DNA of 64,000 bases from Ciona intestinalis (lineage: Eukaryota > Chordata > Ascidiacea > Phlebobranchia > Cionidae), in NCBI RefSeq assembly GCF_000224145.3, contig NC_020167.2, positions 2,495,611 to 2,559,610 of the forward strand. Reading direction: 5' to 3'. Below, one piece after another: positions 27,469-37,193 of the stretch. Positions within the stretch are counted from its first letter, which is position 1. Each line of letters starts with the position of its first letter. Under the pieces are notes generated by a model. That model was not told the DNA's origin. It searched no databases and saw only the letters and a list, made by a program, of their open reading frames with translations. The position numbers were made by a program, and so were the translations under genes.

Positions 27469-27658
27469 TTAGGGTGGGAGAAGATGGGACACTTTTAGCA
27501 CGTAATATTCAAATATCCTGATCGTGTTTTAAACAATTAACAGCGGTCTATGGGAGTCGTGATCATACGGTTTAATAGGTTTTTGAATGTTCTTTGTTTA
27601 CTGCGAAAATGGAATGAGAAAATAAATGAAAATGTGTCCCATTTTCCCCCGCTCTACT
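27469..27658. mobile_element. MITE with TAGTAGGGTGGGG ends, copy 1
   Basis: Left end TATTAGGGTGGGAGAAGATG, right end ending CCCCCGCTCTACTA, flanked by TA. The internal block GTTTTAAACAATTAACA and the phrase TCTATGGGAGTCGTGA are shared with all the other copies. Non-autonomous DNA element, Tc1/mariner-like by its TA target. I suspect the Ciona MITE known as Cimi-1 but cannot verify that. Confidence 0.85.
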
Positions 27659-27733
27659 ATATATAATGTAAGCTGCGACCACACAAACTATTGCGATGCA
27701 AATAAAGATGTAACAACGTTATATACATGTTTC

Positions 27734-27995
27734 CGGCACCGTGGCTCATTGGTTTAGGCGCCTGCATCGAACCCCAAATTGTCCCCGAGTCGATGCTCGA
27801 CTGCGGTACTAACACTGATCCGCGTATGATGTGTCCTTGGGCAAGACACTTAACGGACATATTTCTCCAAACCAGCGTTCACTAATGGGTTGACCAAATT
27901 ATAAGCCATATCCAAAACAAAAATCCGGGTATTGGAGTAATGAGCCAAATCCGATCTAAATCCCAGGTTGTTGACAGGGACCTCACCCATAAAGA
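27734..27995 (+). mobile_element. tRNA-headed SINE
   Basis: The head resembles a tRNA with a degraded A box (GGCTCATTGGTTTAGGCGCC) and B box region. The body carries the phrase CTTGGGCAAGACACTTAACGG and the stretch TTCACTAATGGGTTG shared with the other SINE copies here. It cannot be a working tRNA because the stems do not pair. Confidence 0.7.
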
Positions 27996-28861
27996 TTGAA
28001 AAAATTATATACATTTACATTCAAGAATGTTATATAGTAAATATGACGCACGAAAAGGTTCTGTGTGTTACTCAAACACGAATATCCTGACACTGTGATT
28101 GGATCAGCCGTTATTCCCCATTTCCTAATGAAGTGTAGCTGATACTTCTTCATTACGTCATCGGGTATGACGATGCCTCTGAAGAGTACGAATTCACCAA
28201 TCGCTCCATGTAGGTAGGCTCTGTTGTTTAGCCTGATGGCACCAACTACAAATTTTGTTTCTGATGGACTAGTTCTGGCTTGAAACCTTCGAAGTAATTT
28301 CCCGTTACACCACATACTGCTTGCATCGACGCCACCATCTACATTCCACTGGACACTGAGAACATTCCAAACATGAAGTGCTCTTGGGTTGGCGTTGGGC
28401 AGGCTATAAGTATTTATTATATAACCCTTGTTGATTGTACCACCTATCTCCAATCTGTCAACGTTCATTACAATCGCTTTATCATTATCGCCGTTGTCTA
28501 TTCCGAACAGCCCATGCCAGTTTTTTGTATTTCTTCTAGGACTATCAAGTCGATAAACTACAAACACAGTAATGAGGTCACTCTCTCCTTGTTTAGGATT
28601 TAGATCAAGGTTGGTAATCAGCCTCGTGTCAATTTTATCAAATACTAAAAACCTGTGACCGTTTTGTCTTTCCTGTGACAGACGTGGTTGCAATTGAGAG
28701 GAGTTTTGTAATGCTGGTAACGGCGATGAACCTTGACCATAAACCGCTGATACATTTGATGTTTCTGTAATTTTCACATCTGTATCGTAATCCACGCGGT
28801 ATTGCACTGTCGCGGTTGAAGTTATATAATCTGAAAAGTGTTGTTGGACAGTTGTGAACAT
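27983..28861 (-). CDS. Intronless LamG/concanavalin-like domain protein
   Basis: A single open frame of 292 codons on the minus strand, with an in-frame stop immediately before its ATG. Residues about 70-270 look like a laminin-G/concanavalin jelly roll: LITVFVVYRLDS, WHGLFGIDNGDNDKAI, LHVWNVLSVQWNVDGGV, SSMWCNGKLL and LHGAIGEFVLFRG. From memory, similar LamG proteins with an FG-DNG motif are numerous in cnidarian and tunicate genomes. Their function is unknown to me. There is no signal peptide on the frame as drawn, so an upstream exon may be missing. The last 25 residues lie within the adjoining SINE and are unlike the domain, so the true end may be earlier. It could be an intact gene or a retrocopy. 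Confidence 0.6.
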   Translation of the reverse strand: MFTTVQQHFSDYITSTATVQYRVDYDTDVKITETSNVSAVYGQGSSPLPALQNSSQLQPRLSQERQNGHRFLVFDKIDTRLITNLDLNPKQGESDLITVFVVYRLDSPRRNTKNWHGLFGIDNGDNDKAIVMNVDRLEIGGTINKGYIINTYSLPNANPRALHVWNVLSVQWNVDGGVDASSMWCNGKLLRRFQARTSPSETKFVVGAIRLNNRAYLHGAIGEFVLFRGIVIPDDVMKKYQLHFIRKWGITADPITVSGYSCLSNTQNLFVRHIYYITFLNVNVYNFFNLYG

Positions 28862-29174
28862 TTAGCAGAAAACATACAGGCTAAGGCGGGACAGTTGAAA
28901 ATCATTGTTAATTATTGATTAATAAGTGAATTTATGATTACGAATGCACATAAATAACACGAAATAATATTGTACGTTTTGAAAATCAAGTTTAAAAATG
29001 GTCTGCCTTGCCCCAGGTCTTGGTAATAAAATAGTATATACGTAATATTTGATAAGCCCTGAGGTACAAATTATTGAATTAAAATCAGACCCTTTAATTT
29101 TTTCAAACACATATATATCTCTGTTTTTTTCACAAAACTTAAGCTCATTTCATCAGAAAAAATCCAACTCTGCG

Positions 29175-29275
29175 AAATGTTTCAACATTTGTTTTTTTGT
29201 CTATAATTAAATGGGGTATACCCGTAAAAGTATAGATTTAAAAAAGTCCCGTCTTCCCCCATGGCCTACTATATT
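29175..29275. mobile_element. MITE remnant, one end only
   Basis: The right terminus reads GTCCCGTCTTCCCCC followed by CCTACTATA, matching the MITE terminal repeat. The left half is not recognisable. Confidence 0.6.
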
Positions 29276-29277
29276 AG

Positions 29278-29727
29278 CTAACACGCTTTCCTTTCACCTG
29301 AGATATGGTAGATCGTCCACTGCACAGTGAAAAGCATTTCCCCCCATCCTGAGTCTTCATCGATTCGTTCTAACTCAACAACAGCGTTGTAGAAATTGTT
29401 TTGAACAACAGTAACGTTAAACTTCTCCACTCCGGAATTGTATTTGGGGTTTGCTGTCACCTTAATATGATAAGGCATCGAATCCAAACATATTTTGTAA
29501 TCCAGCTTCACGTTTTGCTTCCTCGTTGTGGAATGAATTGTCATTTCAGCCAAACCATGTTTAATTGTCGAATATTCTGGATAAAATATTGCAAGTTACT
29601 TGCATCATAGTAAAGTCTCGTAGAAAACTTATGTAGTTTCACACTCACCGTTTAGCTGAAACGTTTCTGCAGGCCAAAGAATAACAACTGTAACGAACAA
29701 CCAAAACATTTTAATCGACTTTAGCAT
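29278..29727 (-). CDS. Small secreted protein, unrecognised
   Basis: Two exons on the minus strand. Exon 1 (29649-29727) encodes a signal peptide (MLKSIKMFWLFVTVVILWP), and a GTGAGT donor follows after one base of the next codon. Exon 2 (29278-29576, acceptor TTTATCCAG) continues in phase to a stop, giving about 125 residues. The mature part is rich in Asn, Thr and Lys with few cysteines (YKICLDSMPYHIKV, ERIDEDSGWGEMLFTVQWT), and looks like a small beta-rich domain. I do not recognise the family. The alternative start six residues later (MFWLFV) is equally possible. It lies about 0.4 kb upstream of the LamG-like gene on the same strand, and I cannot exclude that the two form one gene with alternative 3' ends. 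Confidence 0.6.
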
Positions 29728-30046
29728 TCTGATAAACAATAACCTGTTAGTGGCATGAAAAATAACTGCACTGCCGCAGACCGAAGGAATATACATTGCA
29801 TACCAATTGCAGAACAAGTATCCAGGTAAAAGGTTAGGTAAATGTATATATAGGCTACCGTCCTCTATTTTAACAATAACAATTGTGGAACCCTAACCAG
29901 CATAGTCTTTTACCATGTATATACAAAACCACCTTATTGGCGAATAATTAACGCTTGATTAAAAAGGCGCTAAACGAAAAAATGGACCTTGATCCTTATA
30001 TTTTTTACTTGCTTCATACCTTATTCTTAACTGGGCATATTTATTA

Positions 30047-30244
30047 AAGTACGGTGGAGAAATACGGGTTATCTTAACACATAACATCCAAATATGCTGC
30101 TCGTGTTTTAAACAATTAACAACGGTCTATGGGAGTGGTAAGGTTACGTTTTTATAATGCTTTGAATGTTTGTTTTTTGTTTACAACCAAATGTTATACG
30201 AGAAAATAAGGAGAAAAGGTGTCTAATCTTTCCCCACCCTGCTA
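30047..30244. mobile_element. MITE, copy 2 (diverged)
   Basis: Left end AGTACGGTGGAGAAATACGG, right end TCTTTCCCCACCCTGCTA. The shared internal blocks GTTTTAAACAATTAACAAC and CTATGGGAGT are present. Confidence 0.8.
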
Positions 30245-30633
30245 TTTAAACTTTTAAAGTTACTTGAGTGTTGAGTATAATCATATAGTATACTGAAGTG
30301 ACTTCAGTATTTTATGGTATAATACAACAGCGCAGTTCAACTAAGCTTATGATCACTCCATAGTCGCACTCGTCACAGCTGTACACCAACGTGTTGTTTA
30401 CGAATCGTTTTTTTTTGGTAAACGTCAGACAAATTACAGTGTAAATCTAAAACAAGTATGGTGTCATCTGTAAGGCACGCGAATGATTGCACATAAAAGT
30501 CTTCGTTTATCGCAATAAATTAATCTTGTGATAAAACCTAACTGGGCGTAACGTAACATGCAGTGCAGTGTGTTATGCACACTTTTCTTTAGTTATGTCA
30601 GCGGCTATAAGTCTGATCGTCCAATAGGTAATA

Positions 30634-30824
30634 TAGTAGAGTGGGGAAGACGGACACCTTTAGCACATAATATACAAATTACCTGATCGTTTTTTAAACA
30701 ATTTAAAACAGTCTATGGAAGATGTAAGGTTACGGTTTAATAATTACTGGAATGTTTTTTGTTTACCACAAAATAAGACAAGAAAATAGAATGAAAAGGT
30801 GTCCAATATTTCCCCACCCTACTA
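30634..30824. mobile_element. MITE, copy 3
   Basis: Left end TAGTAGAGTGGGGAAGACGG, right end TTTCCCCACCCTACTA. Preceded by TA. Confidence 0.85.
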
Positions 30825-31109
30825 AAATGTATATACTACATAGCAAACACTGCACCATAAAAGCATCTGAAAGAAACAGAGTGAATTATTTTTTTTTAAA
30901 TCCAGGTATCTTAAAATTGGTTTCAGTCGCGCATTATTTAAACTCGAAATTCCTTTACACGAGTCAGAAGGAAGTAATTTGGTTCGATTAGAACTGAACT
31001 GGAAATAGGTGAAACGTTTGGTTAATGCCTGCTGCTGGCACGCCTTTACGGCGTGACCTCGCGATTTCCAATCACCACACGTTGTTTCCAATCACCACAC
31101 GTTGTTGTC

Positions 31110-31395
31110 CTGCGCCGTGGCAAAGCGATCAGCGCGCTTGCCCCTAACACTAATAGGGGCGACGAGCCCCTATGAAATCAAGGCTTGTCGCTGCTATCAT
31201 TGTGGAGGTGTGTGTTCTTGGGCAAGACACTTAACGGCAATTGCTCTAATTCAGTGGTCTCTAATCAGTTGTCCAGATTATCCGCCATACAAAAAAACTC
31301 ACAAATTTACACACGCGGTATCTCGTAAGCGTGCATGAGGTGTACACCCGTGTTATAACGACTGTCGTTTTCCGGCTATACGCGGGGATAAAGCA
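31110..31395 (+). mobile_element. tRNA-headed SINE
   Basis: Head CGCCGTGGCAAAGCGATCAG with a tRNA-like A-box region. The body contains CTTGGGCAAGACACTTAACG, and the 3' part CCGTGTTATAACGACTGTCG ends in GATAAAGCAAATTA. The same order of blocks occurs in the copy at 37346. Confidence 0.75.
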
Positions 31396-32403
31396 AATTA
31401 CATTTTATTTACCTGACGTTGATCCTGTTTTGACGGTATCGTTTACAAAAATATGGTTTACAATTCAACACATGGTACCGTAGTTTTTTATCAGGCATCA
31501 ATAAACTACTGCGGTCGAATTGGCAACGTTTACAAAAGTCCAATATCATGAAGACAATATATTGTGGTTATAGTGCCTCATCACCAGAGTAGTGACAGCC
31601 TTTGCCAAACAGTAAATGCGCTAGATAATATTGGATGCAGACATATTCTATTAATTTTTAAAATAAATGACCTCAAAACGTTGCCCAACCATAGCACGTG
31701 GCTCACAGCATTAGGTCGCGGATTAATCTCATGCGATGTTGTTAAAAGTGCATGTTAATAAATAAAACATGCCGATTAGCGCCTTAATTTGGTATTTGAC
31801 AAAGAGCTTCGTCGCCTGCAATTACGGGGCACCAGGGCAGCGTGAATGATTGATGATTATATACACCATCAAAGGAAATTTAGTACTTTAGATGTTAAGT
31901 GGTGCACGCGATCCGAAGTATTGTTTTTTTTTCTATCTCCAAGAATAAGAGATGTACGGAAATACTGACCACCGTAAAAAGTTAATTCTGTGGTTTTTAT
32001 TTAATGAATTTACAACACGACGACGTCAAAAGTATATGTTTAGTCTAAAAACATTATAGTTTTTATCAGATATCAGTATACAATGTACGTGCATATAAAC
32101 ATCCCGTATTTCATCAACTCAGGAATAAACTTCTTGGTCTTGTAATATAACTACTGTTTAAACGGAAGATTGATACATAATGCATTTCAGGAAAAATTAT
32201 ATTGGTCTCGTAATATACCCACAGTTTTAAACATAGAGTTAATACACAACCGGGCACATACATTGAAAATATATCGGCTTCTAATTTTCCACACAATGTG
32301 AAGGATATGTTATTTAAAACGTTGTTTCATCCGTTTGCTTGTTTTCCGTACCGCTCTAAAATCGAAATGTTTTCATTTAAAAATGTAATATAATAAGATT
32401 TTA

Positions 32404-32596
32404 TAGTAGGGTGGGGTAAGATGGGACACCTTTTCATTCTATTTTCCCGTCACATTTGATAGTAAACTAAGAACATTTAAAGAATTATCAACCCGTATCC
32501 TCACGACTCCCATAGGCCGTTGTTTATTGTTTAAAACACGACCAGCATATTTGGATATTATTTGCTAAAAGTGTCCCGTCTTCCCCCATCCTACTA
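32404..32596. mobile_element. MITE, copy 4 (inverted)
   Basis: Left end TAGTAGGGTGGGGTAAGATG, right end CTTCCCCCATCCTACTA, flanked by TA on both sides. The internal blocks are in the opposite orientation to copy 1. It abuts the 3' end of NTLP-B. Confidence 0.9.
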
Positions 32597-32619
32597 TATA
32601 TTCCAAATTGTACAGACAC

Positions 32620-33795
32620 TCACGCAATTCGAAAATCATTTTCATGTACCTGCACAGAACGTTTGACGATGCCCGGAAAATACAACTTCGGGTGACGGCT
32701 CTTCTTAATTACAGATGGGTAAAGCAACTTGTTACGTTGTTCTACTTCGACGTTATTCTTTCCTGTTTTTTTCAAATCTGCCAGTAAGCTCTAAACAAAA
32801 GTAACCATTACATGTACGGTTAAGTTTTTACATGTGCTGATAAAAGACGTTGCAGGTCTTTTAAATAAAAATACGTAAACTTGAATGCCAAAAACGTTAA
32901 TTTGTTAATAATACACACAACTATTAAATAAAAATACACCTTTATACTCCCCACGGAAACAGAACCAAGCGAGGTCCAGTAGGAGTACAAATACAGCCAA
33001 TCGCAACAACAGTACTTAGATAATTGGCCTCTACACGTAGTAGTCCAAACGTTGGTGTGATTTAAAACGCCATTTATTGCAGCATGTCGTGGGGAAATTC
33101 AATAATAAGTAAAAGTGAAATTTCCGGGGCTTTCATATGATTCAGCGGACATTTAAAGAACATCTTGTTAATATGCTTTTTAGCCATTGAACAATTGTTG
33201 TATTCGTTCAACACCGAAATTGAATACTTAACAGCAGTAAACCCCTTTAACGTGTATTTTGTTGGACCAGCAGCATCTTACTGTAACATTTTTCTCTATA
33301 TTATGCATACCTCGTACCCGCAAAGAGATTTAAAAAAATCCTATTCCATCTTTCCCCGTCCCACTATATATTAAAATAAAAACAATACCAACTTATATAC
33401 AACAGCAGATTAATAAAACTCACTTTGTAAATAAACCAGAGAAATAACTCGCTTGAATCTCCGTTTCCTTCCGCAAGTCCTTGATCATAATAATCACTTA
33501 TGTCACTGCTGTCCGCTTCATTCTGTAATCATAGAAATTGTATAACAGTTTTACATAGTATGCAGTTAACAAAAAGATAGTTATAGAAAGCAACTTACAC
33601 TTACTACACGATTTTTCAGTAGCTCCTGAATTTCTTCGCTGAGCGGAATACCTACAAAATTTAATGGATATTAGAGAAATGACTTGGGCATGACACAATA
33701 TGTTCACTCATACCTTGTGTAAGTTGTTGTTGTTGCAGGCAGATGATCACAACAATTAAAATTCCAACCCGGCTCATCAACGTTGTACTCGACAT
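32620..33795 (-). CDS. NTLP-B: Neurotensin-like peptide precursor B
   Basis: Secreted neuropeptide precursor of 134 residues. Coding exons on the minus strand: 33714-33795, 33599-33651, 33424-33522, 32620-32790, with GT/AG borders and phases 1, 0, 0. Residues 1 to about 24 are a signal peptide (MSSTTLMSRVGILIVVIICL). The mature peptides sit in the last exon: NKLLYPSVI (98-106) followed by KK, and SRHPKLYFPGIV (109-120) followed by KR. From memory these are Ci-NTLP-5 and Ci-NTLP-6, found by mass spectrometry in the Ciona neural complex. The PSVI and PGIV ends echo the C terminus of neurotensin-family peptides. The last exon reads through a possible donor (CAG|GTACAT) to a nearby TGA, and a further exon could be used instead. 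NTLP-A is divergent, 3.4 kb away. Confidence 0.93.
33330..33366. mobile_element. MITE end remnant
   Basis: TATTCCATCTTTCCCCGTCC then CACTATA resembles the MITE right terminus. No matching left end seen. It lies in NTLP-B intron 3. Confidence 0.45.
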
Positions 33796-36700
33796 TATGG
33801 TTAAGCAGTTTTTTATTCAGGAATATACAAAATATAACTTTAAAAAAATGCAAAAGGTGAATGGGTATTTGCGTTTGTCCGTTGATTTATTTGTCTGCAA
33901 ATTGTGGTTTGACTTATTTTATAGTTAAATATCAATTTTCAATACAGACGATATCAATACGTTGACCTTCTTAAGTAGAAAACCAACGCTCGGCTGCCGC
34001 AGGTTTTGAAACTGGCACATCAACGTGGAACGTGCATTATATAACCATATAGCAAAGATAAAAATCAACCTCGAACGTTTGACGAAAGAATATTAGATCG
34101 TTGAAAATTGGAATCCTTGACGTGAAACAACAGATGATTTTCGCCTTATCGTAATGCCATCAATGACCGCTTTATTTAGACACCGATGTCACGTCATTGT
34201 TTGGTGATTAAATGCAATTTGGAAGCACTTGAATAAGGAATTAATCCGTTTTAAATTATGTAGGTGTGGGTAGAAGCAATTTGAAGTCTTGCTTATATAA
34301 GAGCTGCTCATGCGCTTGTTGTCTTTAAAAATACAACAAAAAAAACAACTTAACACACATACTGCAGGTGTACAACGACTATTTTCTTATGAGCTATGTA
34401 AGGTTAACTATCCTACTTTAAAAGTGAAAACACATGTCGTATCCGATGCTATCGATAATGTTCTAAAGGGAAACTAAACTTTCTGCACTCGGATGTTAAA
34501 CATTATATGCTTTAATATATTTTCTTGGGCGGCTGGCGTTGGCATAAAGGATGCTTGCAAGTGATATTTTGACACAATCTATATTTTATCCACTTAACAT
34601 GTGTTTTTGACGTACTTAATCTGCCAAAACACGCCTCGATCGCGCAACCTAGCGGCCATCAATCTCGCAACGATAAGATAGAGATCGTTATAGTGTCAAA
34701 TGGTTTTCGCGTTTTAATAAATTACTGATGATATTGTCAAAAAAGTTGCATATCTTGCGCCTTTATAAGGTGAGCCCACCTCGGTTGGTTTTAACAAGTA
34801 CTTTACAAAGTTACGCAGTTCGTAAACAAAGTCAGTTTCGCCAGCTTACGATTAAACACTTGGTCTAAGCTAGCATGTGTAGCTCGGGTCAGTAAAGGGT
34901 GGATTCTTAACAAGTTGTTGATAAATTTTCATCAAAAAGGTGACCGCCGTTTCGTAAGAGGAAAAACGGACGATAATTTTCATGCTGGATTTTAACAAAA
35001 ATGTAATTTGTGAAGTGAACTAGAGCGAACAAGCGTAGCAGCAACTGTCAATAGTCCAATACCACATATAGATGGTTCATATAAATGGTAGGGCATACTT
35101 TAATAGCCGCTTCTGATATTCGAATATCTATTTCATGGATGCACAATATTTTGCATTGCGAATGCGAATATCTGTCCGATATTATTAAGCCATGAAAGCC
35201 TGAGTACGAAATCTCACTCAGCAAAACTGCAAATGATTCATTAAATCAGATTTTTTGCGGACTTACGGTCTCATTATTATTTCTTTTGCTTAAATTGTCT
35301 GCATTAAATTTGAGCGTATTGATATATCGTAATACCACTCTCTATCTATATTAAGATGTATTTTAACGGGATTTAATAAGTTAATCTATGGTCCTCTGAC
35401 AAGCAATTTATTCATCAATTTAACATCACGATGTGATCGATAAGAACGATCCTTGCAAGTAATTAACAAAGCTTATTCGCATGGAAAGAATCAACAGCGA
35501 TTTAATTTGCATTGAAATATTGGATGCACAAAGACAAGCGTTCGTAGGGCAACGTAGTTTTGTTCATTGACTACATCGTGTTTAGGTTTAAGAATCATGA
35601 ACAATAAACTTGTAAGATGTAAGACGAGGGGCTCAGAATTCCACGTCGGTGCAACGCGGATTAAACTTATCATAAAATAAATTACAAATGTTTCGTGATT
35701 GCAATTTAATCCAGATTGTAATGGATTTTATGCATCAGTTGCAGTTGAGAATTGCTATTTCTTTGAAGCACAATAAATTACTTATATAATGACCTAAACT
35801 TATAGATCATAAAGTTGATAAAATATGTTATAGTGAGACTGCTTCTAAATGGAACATTTTTCTGTTTGTAAAAATAAAACCGGCAAAATATATATTTTTT
35901 TACACGTATGATTTAAACAATGTAGTCACGAATTGGGTGTGCGAGAAAAAAAGGTAAAAAGTTACATTACAAAGTCTTTAATAAACGTAATTAAATTAAC
36001 GATGTTTTCTGCGTTTCATTCTTACATGTGCGAACATAAGTTCTTATGGTACTGTGGGGCAAGACAAGACACCTTTAGCACTCAATAATCAAATATCCTG
36101 GCCGTGTTTTAAACAATTACCAAGGGTCTATGGGATTCGTGAGGATACGGTTTTTACAATTCTTTGAATGCTCTTTGTTTACCAGCAAATGGGACGAGAA
36201 AATGGAATAAAAAGGTGTCCCATCCTCCCCCACCCTACTACATATTAAACACCATACAGCTTTATTTATACAGTGCAAAATATATATTTACCGTTTACTT
36301 TTAAAAAACTAAAGAATAAAACAAAAGTTATACGATTTTTTTCTGGCCAAGGCTTACATGTGCGGCCTGCGCGTATGCATTTTTATTACAAATATTTTTT
36401 ATTGCCTATATTTCGCGAATGCCAAACAAATGTTATTATCAATCGTTTAATCATTCATCAGTTAAAGACCTTTTATCATTAACGTGTAGGTATTTGCTAA
36501 AAAATGAATTTACGGCGTTTGAAATTATGCGTTGTTAAACTTACTATAATATTTCGAATGTGCATAAAAGCATTCATTTATGATTGAGCTTTTCTAAGGT
36601 CAAACGTATATGTCTTCATCGAGGAAAAGGCTTGTCGCAGAAAAGAAATCATAAATTATAAAAGCATGACCGATTGCAGGGCGCGCGGATAATAAACACT

Positions 36701-37193
36701 TGCAAATACGTCTTCATTAGTTCGAAAGCTTTTTAAGATGCGTTCCGGAGGTTTCTGACACGTTTAGTGTCTCAGCGTGTGGCGTGCGTCAATTTATTAC
36801 ACCCCTGCGATTATATGTGCGTGCAATTAGATGGAGACAGAATGATGGAGAGTAATCAATTAACGCATACAATAATCGCACAGGAGGATTCAAAATTAAT
36901 TTGATAGAAAGAACCGCGCAAAAAACAACCGAGATCGCATTGAGACGAACGTAGTCCGTGACATATGTTTGTCAGACCTAATGGGTTTAATGGTGGCCCG
37001 GGATGTACATAAAAGGTGAACCACCGAACTTTTATTCAGTGCGTCCAAGATTACAAGAGAGAAGGAGCTGTTTAAAGACCAACAACTCACTGTACGACTT
37101 AGAGGAAAATTTCGAGAGGCGTTTGTGAACTAAACACCTCAATATTTCCGCAGAGATTTAAGATTAGGAAAACGTTTCAATTTAAAAAATAGA
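33796..37193. promoter_or_regulatory. Shared divergent upstream region of NTLP-B and NTLP-A
   Basis: A 3.4 kb region between the two oppositely directed NTLP start codons. No exon seen. It contains a TTATATAAG TATA-like site near 34292-34300, about 0.5 kb from the NTLP-B start, a weak CATAAAAGG at about 37008 some 190 bases before the NTLP-A start, and one MITE. Shared neuronal control is an inference from the arrangement only. Confidence 0.35.
36047..36240. mobile_element. MITE, copy 5
   Basis: Left end GGTACTGTGGGGCAAGACAA (diverged), right end CCTCCCCCACCCTACTA. Internal blocks GTTTTAAACAATTACCA and CTATGGGATTCGTGAGG. It sits in the shared upstream region of the NTLP genes. Confidence 0.85.

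Larger units (their letters stand above)
29822..32400. other. Repeat-rich intergenic region
   Basis: Between the small secreted protein and NTLP-B I see two MITEs and a SINE, listed separately, and otherwise AT-rich DNA without convincing exons. Confidence 0.5.
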
